Below, in pieces: positions 10,426 through 19,119 of a stretch of 54,062 nt of DNA. Position numbers and translations under genes: made by a program. The notes beneath the pieces are model-generated. The model saw only the letters and a list, made by a program, of their open reading frames with translations. It had not been told where the DNA came from and ran no database searches. Numbering within the stretch: the stretch's first letter is position 1; the number at the start of each line of letters is the position of its first letter. Source of the DNA: Erythrobacter sp. SCN 62-14 (lineage in GTDB: Bacteria > Pseudomonadota > Alphaproteobacteria > Sphingomonadales > Sphingomonadaceae); assembly GCA_001724215.1 (NCBI GenBank), contig MEDW01000007.1, positions 1 through 54,062 on the forward strand. Direction: 5' to 3'.

Positions 10426-12348
10426 TTAGCCCTTCTTGTCTTCTTCCACTTCGGAGAACTCGGCGTCGACCACGTCCTCCTGCGGGGCAGCCTCGTCAGC
10501 GCCGCTGGCGGCAGCATCTGCGCCTTGGGCCTGCTCACGCTCATAGATTTGCTGGCCCATCTTCATGGCGGCCTGCGTCAATTCCTGCGCCTTGGCGTTG
10601 ATCGCGTCGGGATCATCGCCTTCGAGCGCGGTCTTGGCAGCGGCAATCGCGGCCTCGACTTCGGACTTGGTCGCAGCGTCGATCTTGTCGCCATGTTCGG
10701 CAAGCTGCTTCTCGGTCGAATGCACCAGGCTGTCGGCCTGGTTGCGCGCTTCGGCCATGGCACGGCGCTTCTTGTCTTCCTCGGCAAACTTTTCGGCATC
10801 CTTGACCATCTGATCGATGTCGGAATCCGAAAGACCGCCGGAAGCCTGAATCTTGATCGTCTGTTCCTTGCCCGTGCCCTTGTCCTTGGCGCTAACGGAC
10901 ACGATCCCGTTGGCGTCAATATCGAAGGTCACTTCGATCTGCGGCACGCCGCGCGGGGCGGGCGGAATGCCGATCAGGTCGAAATTGCCGAGCAGCTTGT
11001 TATCAGCCGCCATCTCGCGCTCGCCCTGATAGACCTTGATCGTCACCGCGTTCTGATTGTCTTCGGCGGTCGAGTAGGTCTGGGTCTTGCGGGTCGGGAT
11101 GGTGGTGTTGCGATCGATCATGCGGGTGAACACGCCGCCCAGCGTTTCAATGCCCAGCGACAGCGGGGTCACATCGAGCAGCAGCACGTCCTTGACATCG
11201 CCCTGCAGCACGCCCGCCTGAATGGCAGCGCCCATGGCGACGACTTCATCGGGGTTCACGCCGGTGTGGGGCTTTGCGCCGAAGAACTGTTCGACGACTT
11301 CGCGCACCTTGGGCATACGGGTCATGCCGCCCACGAGGATAACCTCGTCAACCTGATCCTTGCTGATGCCCGCATCGGCCAAGGCCTTCTTGCAGGGCTC
11401 CAGCGTGCGCTGGATGAGATCGCCGACCATCTTTTCAAGGTCCGCGCGGGTGATGGTTTCCACAAGGTGCAGCGGCGTGGTCGCGCCGCCTTCCATGCGC
11501 GCGGTAATAAACGGCAGGTTGATTTCGGTGGTCGCGGACGAGGAAAGCTCGATCTTGGCCTTTTCCGCAGCTTCTTTCAGACGCTGCAGCGCGAGCTTGT
11601 CGGTCTTCAGATCCATACCTTCCTTTTTCTTGAAGGCAGCCGCGAGATGCTCGACAATCGCGTTGTCGAAGTCTTCACCGCCAAGGAAGGTGTCGCCATT
11701 CGTCGACTTCACTTCGAAGACGCCGTCGCCAATTTCAAGGATCGAGACGTCAAACGTGCCGCCGCCAAGGTCATAGACCGCGATGGTCTTGCCATCTTCC
11801 TTGTCCATGCCATAGGCAAGCGCGGCCGCGGTCGGCTCGTTGATGATGCGCAGCACTTCAAGGCCCGCAATTTGGCCTGCATCCTTGGTCGCCTGACGCT
11901 GAGCATCGTTGAAGTATGCGGGCACGGTGATGACGGCCTGCGTCACGGTTTCGCCCAGATAGCTCTCGGCGGTTTCCTTCATCTTTTGAAGGATGAACGC
12001 GCTGACCTGCGAGGGGCTGTAATCTTCGCCGCCTGCCGTCACCCAGGCATCGCCATTCTTGCCCTTGGTGATAGTGTAGGGGACGAGTTCCATGTCCTTT
12101 TTGGTCAGCGGATCATCAAAGCGGCGCCCGATCAGGCGCTTAATCGCGAACAGGGTGTTGTCGGGGTTGGTCACCGCCTGACGCTTGGCCGGCTGCCCGA
12201 TCAGGCGCTCACCATCCTTGGTGAAAGCCACGATCGAGGGCGTGGTGCGCGCGCCTTCGGAATTTTCGATAACCTTGGGTTTGCCGCCGTCCATCACAGC
12301 GACGCAAGAATTGGTGGTGCCGAGGTCGATACCGATTACTTTGCCCAT
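10426..12348 (-). CDS. dnaK: Molecular chaperone DnaK (Hsp70)
   Basis: ATP-driven Hsp70 chaperone of 640 residues. The phosphate-binding loop is [14 protein letters not shown] at residues 4-17. The second phosphate segment ([16 protein letters not shown]), the adenosine motif ([16 protein letters not shown]) and the linker [16 protein letters not shown] are all clear. The helical lid and an acidic tail ([17 protein letters not shown]) end the protein. I start at [10 protein letters not shown] (12348) because all Hsp70s begin just before this loop; a start 18 nt upstream is possible but unneeded. It is driven by a near-perfect alphaproteobacterial RpoH promoter at 12434-12464 and is followed by dnaJ. 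Confidence 0.98.
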   Translation of the reverse strand: MGKVIGIDLGTTNSCVAVMDGGKPKVIENSEGARTTPSIVAFTKDGERLIGQPAKRQAVTNPDNTLFAIKRLIGRRFDDPLTKKDMELVPYTITKGKNGDAWVTAGGEDYSPSQVSAFILQKMKETAESYLGETVTQAVITVPAYFNDAQRQATKDAGQIAGLEVLRIINEPTAAALAYGMDKEDGKTIAVYDLGGGTFDVSILEIGDGVFEVKSTNGDTFLGGEDFDNAIVEHLAAAFKKKEGMDLKTDKLALQRLKEAAEKAKIELSSSATTEINLPFITARMEGGATTPLHLVETITRADLEKMVGDLIQRTLEPCKKALADAGISKDQVDEVILVGGMTRMPKVREVVEQFFGAKPHTGVNPDEVVAMGAAIQAGVLQGDVKDVLLLDVTPLSLGIETLGGVFTRMIDRNTTIPTRKTQTYSTAEDNQNAVTIKVYQGEREMAADNKLLGNFDLIGIPPAPRGVPQIEVTFDIDANGIVSVSAKDKGTGKEQTIKIQASGGLSDSDIDQMVKDAEKFAEEDKKRRAMAEARNQADSLVHSTEKQLAEHGDKIDAATKSEVEAAIAAAKTALEGDDPDAINAKAQELTQAAMKMGQQIYEREQAQGADAAASGADEAAPQEDVVDAEFSEVEEDKKG

Positions 12349-12433
12349 AATATCCCATCCATTCATAGGTTTGACACCGCCCCCGCACGGCTCCCGCTAA
12401 TCGGCAAGACGTTCGGACGGCTCGTTTGTGAGG

Positions 12434-12464
12434 CGGATATAGGAGCGGTTTTGCTTGGCACAAG
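12434..12464 (-). promoter_or_regulatory. RpoH (sigma-32) promoter of dnaK
   Basis: Read on the minus strand: CTTG (12464-12461), exactly 17 nt, then CCTATATCCG (12443-12434). This fits the alphaproteobacterial heat-shock consensus CTTG-N17-CYTATNTNNG at every defined position. Transcription would start about 80 nt upstream of the dnaK ATG. It lies in the divergent gap shared with the PCuAC lipoprotein gene. Confidence 0.85.
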
Positions 12465-12524
12465 AGATTGCAGCGCGTAACTCAAACACCACGCGCCAAG
12501 GCGCCACTAGGGAGATCAATTGTG

Positions 12525-13040
12525 ATGGGGAAATTTGCTGCATCGGGCCGTGTGGCTCGCCGCCTCGTGCTGGGCGCAGGCCTGGCCGGAACGCTTCTGG
12601 CGCTGGGCGCCTGTTCGGGCGAAACCGCCGAGGCCCCTGCCGTGCAAAGCGCAGCCGGCACTGTCGATGGACTGACAATCACCAACGCTCGCCTTGTGCT
12701 TAACGCAGTCAAGGCCAATCCGGCGGTGGTGTATTTCGACCTTTCCTACAATGGAGACAAAGGCTTATCCATTCGCAAGGTCGAGGTGGAAGGTGCAGGC
12801 ATGAGCATGATGCACGACTATATGGAGTATGATTACAAGGTCCAGATGGTCGAAGCCATGCCGGTCGCCTTGACCAAAGGCACCGAGGTGGAATTCAAGC
12901 CTGGCGGTCTTCATATCATGGTGATGGAGCCTTCGCCTGAGTGGGAACCGGGCGGTAAGGTGAAAGTCACGCTTACCATGTCGGGCGGCGCGACCCACAA
13001 TTTCGAAGCCGAAATCATGGCTCCGGGGGCTGAGCGCTGA
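12525..13040 (+). CDS. PCuAC family copper chaperone lipoprotein
   Basis: Periplasmic copper-binding protein of 171 residues. The N-terminus is a lipoprotein signal with a lipobox LGAC (Cys30) preceded by a twin-arginine pair and a hydrophobic stretch. The copper site follows the family pattern: MSMMHDYMEYDY, then VQMVEAMPVAL, and the closing KPGGLHIMVM with its HxM. PCuAC proteins deliver Cu(I) to the CuA or CuB centres of cytochrome oxidase. I start at ATG 12525, which has GGAGAT 8 nt upstream; a longer reading from 12468 lacks a ribosome site and would run into the RpoH promoter region. No oxidase assembly gene is adjacent. Confidence 0.87.
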   Translation: MGKFAASGRVARRLVLGAGLAGTLLALGACSGETAEAPAVQSAAGTVDGLTITNARLVLNAVKANPAVVYFDLSYNGDKGLSIRKVEVEGAGMSMMHDYMEYDYKVQMVEAMPVALTKGTEVEFKPGGLHIMVMEPSPEWEPGGKVKVTLTMSGGATHNFEAEIMAPGAER

Positions 13041-13090
13041 GATTTGATGGCTCACCGGATGGGCTGGCAGGCGCAGCCCCGGCCTGCCCG

Positions 13091-13570
13091 GTGGGCGGCA
13101 CACGCAATCTCACCAGCGGCGAAGTGGCGCTGGCGCGTGAGATGTTCGGCGATGCGATTGATTACGGCGCGGTGACGATTCGGCGGGCCAAATTCATGCC
13201 GTTTCAGCCACGCCGCATCACCATGGCGCCGATGGGGCATCTGCATTTCCACCCCAGAGGTGATGCCTATCGCGACGATTTTGGCCTTGCGCCTCTTGGC
13301 GCGCAGGGTCTTTTTATCCATGAGATGGTACACGTCTGGCAGACCCAGACCCGCGGTCGCTGGTATCTGGTGATGCACCGCCACCCGTTCTGCCGCTATC
13401 GGTATACACTGAGCCCCGGCAAGTCGCTGGAGCACTACGGTATTGAGCAGCAGGCGATGATCGTGCAGCACGCGTTCCTGCTGCGGCGCGGGGTCAAGAT
13501 TGCCGGCGTCGCGGGCAAGGCAGCTTACGAGGCGCTGGTGCGCTTTCCCGGAGCTACCTTGCCGGCGTAA
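13091..13570 (+). CDS. Small protein with an HExxH zinc-peptidase-like motif (vgr-related type)
   Basis: Protein of 159 residues with no clear signal peptide. A possible zinc-site helix is seen in FIHEMVHVWQTQTRG (HEMVH). A Glu downstream in LEHYGIEQQAMIV could act as a third ligand, as in gluzincins. Similar short sphingomonad proteins are usually labelled vgr-related, a name that reflects association rather than known activity. The start is uncertain: I use the GTG at 13091, without a good ribosome site, because the conserved-looking text RNLTSGEVALAREMFGDAIDYGAV begins there in two adjoining parts. The frame stays open upstream to the end of the PCuAC gene, 50 nt away. Confidence 0.65.
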   Translation: MGGTRNLTSGEVALAREMFGDAIDYGAVTIRRAKFMPFQPRRITMAPMGHLHFHPRGDAYRDDFGLAPLGAQGLFIHEMVHVWQTQTRGRWYLVMHRHPFCRYRYTLSPGKSLEHYGIEQQAMIVQHAFLLRRGVKIAGVAGKAAYEALVRFPGATLPA

Positions 13571-13583
13571 TCAGCGCCAAGGG

Positions 13584-13844
13584 TCAGCAACGCACACGGC
13601 GTTCCCGGCCGCGATTATCGACCCGGTAACAGCGCCCGTTCTTGCGGATCAGTGAACCGCCAACCCCGCCAACTGCCGCACCAACCGCTGCGCCAGTGGC
13701 CAGATTGCCGCCGGTCGCAGCGCTCGCCGCCGCACCAGCGGCCGCGCCGCCAAGAGCGCCCTCGCCTGCAAAATTGCCCGCGCAGGCGCCCAGCATCAGA
13801 GTTGATGCTGCACCGATCACGGCGAATTTCAAACGCTTGGTCAT
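13584..13844 (-). CDS. Glycine-zipper lipoprotein
   Basis: Lipoprotein of 86 residues. Its signal ends in the lipobox MLGAC, making Cys21 the lipidated residue. The middle is a glycine zipper with small residues at regular spacing (GALGGAAAGAAASAATGG, then GAAVGAAVGGVGGSLI), of the kind found in outer-membrane-associated proteins such as the OsmB/SlyB groups. The tail is short and basic with two cysteines (NGRCYRVDNRGRERRVRC). A strong ribosome site (AAGGAGG) precedes the ATG. The likely role is in the cell envelope, but no specific function can be stated. Confidence 0.8.
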   Translation of the reverse strand: MTKRLKFAVIGAASTLMLGACAGNFAGEGALGGAAAGAAASAATGGNLATGAAVGAAVGGVGGSLIRKNGRCYRVDNRGRERRVRC

Positions 13845-13854
13845 AAGGTCCTCC

Positions 13855-13881
13855 TTGTTGAAACCTGCAAAGATTCAACAA
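13855..13881 (-). promoter_or_regulatory. Inverted repeat upstream of the glycine-zipper gene
   Basis: TTGTTGAA (13855-13862) and TTCAACAA (13874-13881) form a perfect 8-bp dyad with an 11-nt spacer. It starts about 10 nt upstream of the gene's ATG, next to its ribosome site. It could be an operator or a leader hairpin controlling translation. The evidence is symmetry and position only. Confidence 0.4.
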
Positions 13882-13978
13882 GAGTGACGCGTGAGCCGTT
13901 CCACCGCCTGCCGCTTCTCAGACAGGTTTCGCCGCTCTAGGATGAACAAGCGTTCAGATTGGGGCCTATCAGCCGCGC

Positions 13979-14548
13979 TCAATCCGGCTTCTTCGCCACC
14001 GCGACCATGGCCGCGCGCAGCAGACGATCCTTGATCATCCAGCCCGATTGCAGCTCCTGCACGATGGTGCCCGGTTCCGCATCAGCCGAAGGCACCTCGA
14101 TCATCGCCTGATGCTGGTTGGGGTCGAGCGGCAGGCCCATCGCGGCTATGCGGGTGATGCCGTGGCTGGCAAAGACTTTCTCCAGCTCGCGGCCGGTTGC
14201 TTCGATACCGACAACCAGCCCCTTCATCGCCTCATCCTCGCGCAAACTATCGGGGATGGCGGCAATCGCGCGTTGCAGGTTGTCGGCAACGCTCAAGATG
14301 TCGCGGGCAAAGCCGGTCGCGGCATAGGCGCGCGCCTCGTCCTTTTCGCGCTCCAAGCGGCGGCGCACGTTTTGCGTTTCGGCCTGCGCGTAAAGCACGT
14401 CCTGCTTGGCGGCTTCGAGATCGCGGCGCAGCGCTTCCAACGCTTCGGCCACGCCATCGCCTTCCTCGCCAGAATCGATCATATCTTCGGGCACGCCCTT
14501 CAATTCATTGTCCATCGCCTGATCGGGCGATTTGTCGTTATCCATCAT
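13979..14548 (-). CDS. grpE: Nucleotide exchange factor GrpE
   Basis: Homodimeric nucleotide exchange factor for DnaK, about 189 residues. An acidic N-terminus (DNELKGVPEDMIDSGEEGDG) leads into the long coiled coil (LRRDLEAAKQDVLYAQAETQ, then NVRRRLEREKDEARAYA). The C-terminal beta domain has the family signature LDPNQHQAMIEV and IVQELQSGWMIKDRLLRAAMV in sequence. The start is placed at ATG 14548 because the longer alternative (14569) would be a TTG overlapping hrcA; a second ATG follows directly. It is encoded right after hrcA on the same strand. Confidence 0.95.
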   Translation of the reverse strand: MMDNDKSPDQAMDNELKGVPEDMIDSGEEGDGVAEALEALRRDLEAAKQDVLYAQAETQNVRRRLEREKDEARAYAATGFARDILSVADNLQRAIAAIPDSLREDEAMKGLVVGIEATGRELEKVFASHGITRIAAMGLPLDPNQHQAMIEVPSADAEPGTIVQELQSGWMIKDRLLRAAMVAVAKKPD

Positions 14549-14565
14549 GTCTCTTGGCTTTCCAT

Positions 14566-15609
14566 TCAAGCGATCAGCTTGCCCAGTGATCGGGCGGTCA
14601 AATCCACCATGGGGACGACGCGCGCGTAATTCAACCGGGTTGGCCCGATTACGCCCAAGACGCCGACCACCCGCCCTTCGCGGTCGCGATAGGGCGAAGC
14701 GATGACGCTGGAGCCCGACAGTGCGAAGAGGCGGTTCTCGCTGCCGATGAAAATGCGCGTTGCCTCGGCCTCGCGCGCGGTGTCGAGCAATTCTGCCACC
14801 GATTGCTTGTTTTCGAGATCCTCAAGCAGCATCCGCACGCGTTCAATATCGCCGAGCGCTGCTTCGTCCAGAAGATTGGCTGCGCCGCGCACGATCAGAA
14901 CGGGGCGCGCGGCGGCATCCGTGCTCCACACCGCCAGCCCGCGTTCAACCAGATCGCGGCTGGCATCATCCAATTGCGATTGCCCGGCGCTGATCTCGCG
15001 CCGCATCGCCTGCGCAGCCTCGGCCAGAGTGCGCCCAGCAAGGCGCGCATTGATATAATTGCTTGCCCGGTCAAGCGCGCCCGCCGCTATGCTGGCGCCC
15101 AGTTCCAGCACGCGGTTTTCCACCGAGCCATCCTCGCCCACCAGCACGGCTAGCGCGCGGCCCTGCCCCAGATCAACCATGCTGAACTGGGCCAGCCGCG
15201 CCTCGCGCCGGGCGACCATCACCATGCCGGCCGCGCCCGACAGATCGGACAGGATCGCACTGGCCTGCTGCAAAGCCGCCTCAACCGGGCCCGCTTCGGC
15301 CAGCCGCGCTTCGATCGCGGCGCGTTCCTGCATGGTGGGTTCTGCCACGCGCATCATGCCATCGACGAAGATCCTGAGGCCTGCATCGGTTGGCATCCGC
15401 CCGGCGCTGGTGTGCGGTGCTGCCAGCAGTCCGGCTGCTTCCAGATCGGCGAGCACCGAACGGATCGAGGCGGGCGAGAGGTTCAGCGTGCCGTCAGACG
15501 CGAGCGTTTTCGATCCCACCGGCTGGCCGCTGTCGATGTAGCCTTCCACCACCCGGCGAAAGATTTCGCGGGCGCGGTCGGTCAGTTCGGTGATCGGAAG
15601 CGAGGCCAT
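14566..15609 (-). CDS. hrcA: Heat-inducible transcription repressor HrcA
   Basis: Repressor of 347 residues that, in other bacteria, binds CIRCE elements in front of groESL and sometimes dnaK. The N-terminal winged helix is visible (RAREIFRRVVEGYIDSGQPV, then NLSPASIRSVLADLEAAGLL), followed by the family motif PHTSAGRMPTDAGLR. The C-terminus has the typical GVIGPTRLNYARVVPMVD. I see no CIRCE dyad in this window, so its targets, probably groESL, lie elsewhere. The dnaK promoter here instead fits RpoH control. hrcA-grpE sits back to back with rph. Confidence 0.96.
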   Translation of the reverse strand: MASLPITELTDRAREIFRRVVEGYIDSGQPVGSKTLASDGTLNLSPASIRSVLADLEAAGLLAAPHTSAGRMPTDAGLRIFVDGMMRVAEPTMQERAAIEARLAEAGPVEAALQQASAILSDLSGAAGMVMVARREARLAQFSMVDLGQGRALAVLVGEDGSVENRVLELGASIAAGALDRASNYINARLAGRTLAEAAQAMRREISAGQSQLDDASRDLVERGLAVWSTDAAARPVLIVRGAANLLDEAALGDIERVRMLLEDLENKQSVAELLDTAREAEATRIFIGSENRLFALSGSSVIASPYRDREGRVVGVLGVIGPTRLNYARVVPMVDLTARSLGKLIA

Positions 15610-15720
15610 GGGGATTAGCTAGAGCCTATCGCACAATTTCTCAATTTCCGATGTGAGCACGCTTGCGAGGTCGCATGGCTTTCCCTAGCGCCGCTGGCAA
15701 CTCAAGCAAAGGATCCCCCC

Positions 15721-16434
15721 ATGCGCCCTTCAGGACGCGCGCCCGATGAAATGCGCGCTATCACGATTGAAACCGGTTTTACCAAACACGCCGAAGGTTC
15801 GGTGCTGATCGGTTTTGGCGACACCCGCGTGCTGTGCACCGCCAGCGTTGAACGCAATGTGCCGCCGTGGCTGCGCGGTAAGGGCGAAGGCTGGGTGACG
15901 GGCGAATATTCGATGCTCCCGCGCGCCACCCATTCGCGCAGCAGCCGCGAAGCGGCCAAGGGCAAGCAATCGGGCCGCACGCAGGAAATTCAGCGCCTGA
16001 TCGGGCGGAGCCTTCGCGCTGTGGTCGATTTGCAAAAGCTGGGTGAGCGCCAGATCACGCTTGATTGCGATGTGCTGCAAGCCGATGGCGGCACGCGCAC
16101 AGCGGCAATTTCGGGCGCGTGGATTGCGCTGCGTCTGGCGGTGAACGGCCTGATGAAGACAGGCGATATCAAACACGATCCGATCACGGGACAAGTGGCG
16201 GCGGTTTCCTGCGGGATTGTCAAGGGCACGCCCGTGCTCGATCTCGACTATGACGAGGATTCTTCGGCTGATGCCGACGCCAATTTCGTGCTGATTTCAG
16301 GCGGCCAGATCGCCGAGGTGCAAGCCACTGCCGAAGGCGCGACTTATGATGAGGAAGGCCTGCTGCGCCTCCTGCGCCTCGCCCGCATTGGCTGTGACCG
16401 GATTTTTGCCGCGCAATTGGATGCGGTGAAGTGA
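15721..16434 (+). CDS. rph: Ribonuclease PH
   Basis: Phosphate-dependent 3'-5' exonuclease that trims tRNA 3' ends. The 237 residues match the normal family length. Signatures: [12 protein letters not shown] at the start, [40 protein letters not shown], and [20 protein letters not shown] split across the core. It begins the + strand run rph-rdgB-hemW-xerC and overlaps rdgB by GTGA. A purine-rich AAAGGATC precedes the ATG. Confidence 0.97.
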   Translation: MRPSGRAPDEMRAITIETGFTKHAEGSVLIGFGDTRVLCTASVERNVPPWLRGKGEGWVTGEYSMLPRATHSRSSREAAKGKQSGRTQEIQRLIGRSLRAVVDLQKLGERQITLDCDVLQADGGTRTAAISGAWIALRLAVNGLMKTGDIKHDPITGQVAAVSCGIVKGTPVLDLDYDEDSSADADANFVLISGGQIAEVQATAEGATYDEEGLLRLLRLARIGCDRIFAAQLDAVK

Positions 16435-17060
16435 CCAGAAAGCTCGGCTCTGGCAGCCTCGTGATCGCCACGCATAATGCGGGCAAGCTGAAGGAAATCA
16501 GCGCGCTGCTCGATCCCTATGGGGTAAAGTGTATCTCGGCAGGGTCCCTGGGCCTGACTGAGCCTGCCGAAACGGGAACAACCTTTGTCCAGAATGCGCT
16601 GATCAAGGCGCGTGCGGCGGCGGAGGCTTCGGGCCTTGCGGCGCTGGCTGACGATAGCGGGCTTAGCGTTGCGGCGCTGGATGGCCGACCCGGTGTCTAC
16701 ACCGCCGATTGGGCGGAAAGGCAGTGGTTTGAGGGGCTGCCGGGCCGTGATTGGTATATGGCGATGGGCAAGGTCGAGGGGATGCTGGCCGAAAAGGGCG
16801 CAGACGTTGATCGATCCGCCGCCTTCCACTGTGTGCTGGCGATCGCATGGCCCGATGGCGAGCACGCGATTTATGAGGGCCGCTGTGAGGGCGCGCTGGT
16901 CTGGCCGCCGCGTGGGGACAAGGGCTTTGGCTATGATCCGGTGTTTGTCCCTGCCGGGCGCTCGGAGACTTTTGCGGAAATTCCGCCGGAGGAAAAGCAC
17001 GCCATCAGCCACCGCGCCGATGCTTTTGCCAAGCTGGTCGCCGAGCAGTTTGGCGTGTAA
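16431..17060 (+). CDS. rdgB: XTP/dITP diphosphatase (RdgB/HAM1 family)
   Basis: House-cleaning pyrophosphatase that hydrolyses ITP, dITP and XTP so that deaminated purines are not put into nucleic acids. Length is 209 residues. The nucleotide-binding start [15 protein letters not shown] is clear, as are [20 protein letters not shown] and the C-terminal [11 protein letters not shown] with [10 protein letters not shown]. It starts with a GTG that shares 4 nt with the rph stop codon, so translation is probably coupled. This order is conserved in Alphaproteobacteria. Confidence 0.96.
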   Translation: MTRKLGSGSLVIATHNAGKLKEISALLDPYGVKCISAGSLGLTEPAETGTTFVQNALIKARAAAEASGLAALADDSGLSVAALDGRPGVYTADWAERQWFEGLPGRDWYMAMGKVEGMLAEKGADVDRSAAFHCVLAIAWPDGEHAIYEGRCEGALVWPPRGDKGFGYDPVFVPAGRSETFAEIPPEEKHAISHRADAFAKLVAEQFGV

Positions 17061-17068
17061 GATAGGGC

Positions 17069-18223
17069 ATGGCCCGCGCGCTCTATATCCACTGGCCGTT
17101 CTGCGCCAAGAAATGCCCCTATTGCGATTTCAACTCGCACGTCCGCGATAGCGTGGATGTGGCAGCGTGGCAGGCCGCGCTCATCGCCGATATGCGCCAC
17201 GAGGCAGCGCTGGCAGGCGGCGAGGCGCTCACCTCGATCTTCTTCGGCGGCGGCACGCCTTCGCTGATGCCGCCTGCATTGGTGGAGGCCTTGCTGGCGG
17301 TGGCGGAAAATCTGTGGGGCTTTGCTCCCGGCATCGAGATCACGCTGGAGGCCAATCCGTCGTCGGTCGAAGCGGCGAATTTTGCCGCTCTCGCAAGCGC
17401 TGGCATCAACCGCGTGTCGCTGGGTGTGCAATCCTTTGATGATGCAACCTTGCGCTGGCTGGGGCGCTTGCATGATGGCAAATCGGCGCAAAACGCGCTT
17501 GATGTGGCGTTAAACTGTTTTGGGCGGGTCAATTTCGACATGATCTATGCCTTGCCCGGCCACACGCCTGATCTGTGGCAAGCGCAGTTGGGCGAGGCGC
17601 TGAGTTACGGCACGCATCATCTCTCGCTTTACCAGCTCACCATCGAACCCGGCACGCGTTTTGCGAGCGATGTGCGGCGCGGGGTGTTTGCCCCGCTGGA
17701 TGATGATGCCGCCGCTGATTTGTTTGCGTTGACGCAGGAGATGACGGCGGCTGCTGGCCTGCCCGCTTACGAGACGAGCAATCACGCAAGGCCGGGCGAG
17801 GAAAGCCGCCACAATCTCACCTATTGGCGTTATCAGGATTACGCCGGGATTGGCCCCGGCGCGCATGGGCGGCGCGGGGGTGTGGCGACGGTGCGCCACA
17901 AGAAGCCGGAGAATTTCCTTAACGCAGTCGTCGCACAAGGCCACGGCATTTGCGAGCAGCGCGCCCTGCCCGTCCCCGAACAGGCCGCCGAGGCGCTGCT
18001 GATGGGGCTGCGGCTTGCCGAAGGGATTGATCTGGCAGGGCTGGCAGCGCGCTTTGGCCTTGGCGGGGCAGACGCTTTGGTGAATGAGGGGGCCCTCGCC
18101 CGCCTTGGCGATTTGGGCATGGTGTGGCGCGATGGAGCGAGGCTTGGTGTAACCCAGCATGGCCGCCCGCTGCTCGATGCGCTGCTCAGTGAAATTGTCG
18201 CTGATGCGCTGGTCGAGGCGTGA
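17069..18223 (+). CDS. hemW: Radical SAM heme chaperone HemW
   Basis: Radical SAM protein of 384 residues, formerly annotated as coproporphyrinogen III oxidase-like. HemW binds heme and inserts it into respiratory proteins. The cluster motif CAKKCPYC places the three cysteines at residues 12, 16 and 19 (CxxxCxxC), followed by FFGGGTPSLMPP and SLGVQSFDDATLRWLGR. True HemN has an extra N-terminal part and a fourth cysteine in a CxxxCxxCxC pattern; here the residue after CPYC is D-F, so HemW is the better call. It lies 8 nt after rdgB and overlaps xerC by GTGA. Confidence 0.94.
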   Translation: MARALYIHWPFCAKKCPYCDFNSHVRDSVDVAAWQAALIADMRHEAALAGGEALTSIFFGGGTPSLMPPALVEALLAVAENLWGFAPGIEITLEANPSSVEAANFAALASAGINRVSLGVQSFDDATLRWLGRLHDGKSAQNALDVALNCFGRVNFDMIYALPGHTPDLWQAQLGEALSYGTHHLSLYQLTIEPGTRFASDVRRGVFAPLDDDAAADLFALTQEMTAAAGLPAYETSNHARPGEESRHNLTYWRYQDYAGIGPGAHGRRGGVATVRHKKPENFLNAVVAQGHGICEQRALPVPEQAAEALLMGLRLAEGIDLAGLAARFGLGGADALVNEGALARLGDLGMVWRDGARLGVTQHGRPLLDALLSEIVADALVEA

Positions 18224-19119
18224 GCGGGGCTGATCTTGTTGCAGCTTGGGCTGCGCACTTAAGGGATGCGCGGCGACGTTCCCCGCATACAGTGCGCGCC
18301 TATGTTCGCGCGGCGGAGCGGTTCATCGAGGCGCACCAGCTTGGTGATTGGGCAGAGGCAGCACGCATCGAAACGCATCATTTGCGTGCGCATCTTGCCA
18401 GCCGCCGCGCAGAGGGCCTCGCCAACACCAGCGCGGCGCGCGAATTATCGGCGTTAAAGGCCTTCATTGCCTTTGCCCGCGCGCAGGCTGGCGATCCCGA
18501 CCCGGCCGCCCCCCGCCTGCGCGGCCCGCGCATCAAGAAGGGCCTGCCGCGCCCCGTCACCCCCGATGAGGCCAGCAATCTTGCAGACCTCGTCGATGGG
18601 CTCGCCAGCGACACATGGATCGGCGCGCGTGATCGCGCGGTGCTGCTGCTGATGTATGGCGCTGGCCTTCGGATTGCCGAGGCGTTGTCATTAAGGGGCA
18701 GCGATTATCCCTTGGGCGAAGTGCTGCAAGTCACCGGCAAGGGCGGCAAGCAGCGGGTGGTGCCGATTCTGCCGATCGTGCGCGAGGCGGTGGCGGAATA
18801 TGCCGCGGCCTGCCCCCACCCGCTGGCCCCGCACGAACCGCTGTTCAAAGGGGCGCGAGGCGGCGCATTATCCCCCGGCATGGTTCAGCGCGCGGTGGCG
18901 CAGGCGCGGCGGGCGCTCGGCCTGCCCGATACGGCCACGCCCCACGCGCTCAGGCATTCCTTTGCCACGCATCTGCTAAGCGCGGGCGCGGACCTTCGCA
19001 GTCTTCAGGAATTGCTCGGCCACGCATCGCTCGGCTCGACCCAGATCTACACCAAGGTCGATGCGGCGAGCCTGCTTGAAAACTACCGCAACGCCCACCC
19101 GCGCGCGGCCAAGCGTTAG
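18220..19119 (+). CDS. xerC: Tyrosine recombinase XerC
   Basis: Site-specific recombinase of 299 residues that resolves chromosome dimers at dif together with XerD. An N-terminal SAM-like core-binding domain covers residues 1-100. The catalytic set is complete: R151 (GAGLRIAEAL), K174 (TGKGGKQR), H242 and R245 (HALRHSFATHLL), H268 (LLGHASLGS) and the nucleophile Y277 (TQIYTKV). XerC rather than XerD is inferred from the SPHTVRAYVRAAERF start and the housekeeping neighbours; sequence alone does not settle this. It starts with a GTG overlapping hemW and shares TTAG with the gshB stop. Confidence 0.9.
   Translation: MSGADLVAAWAAHLRDARRRSPHTVRAYVRAAERFIEAHQLGDWAEAARIETHHLRAHLASRRAEGLANTSAARELSALKAFIAFARAQAGDPDPAAPRLRGPRIKKGLPRPVTPDEASNLADLVDGLASDTWIGARDRAVLLLMYGAGLRIAEALSLRGSDYPLGEVLQVTGKGGKQRVVPILPIVREAVAEYAAACPHPLAPHEPLFKGARGGALSPGMVQRAVAQARRALGLPDTATPHALRHSFATHLLSAGADLRSLQELLGHASLGSTQIYTKVDAASLLENYRNAHPRAAKR

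Noticed and set aside
10525-12480. 651-codon + strand reading frame
   Set aside because: It mirrors dnaK codons on the opposite strand, a common effect in GC-rich genes.
13920-13960. GAACAAGCGTTC as a possible SOS box
   Set aside because: Alphaproteobacterial LexA sites are direct GAAC or GTTC repeats with 7-nt spacing; this is a short dyad with the wrong spacing.
15610-15720. Possible CIRCE or RpoH site between hrcA and rph
   Set aside because: GTGAGCAC and CTTG words occur, but no inverted partner or CYTATNT box stands at the right distance.
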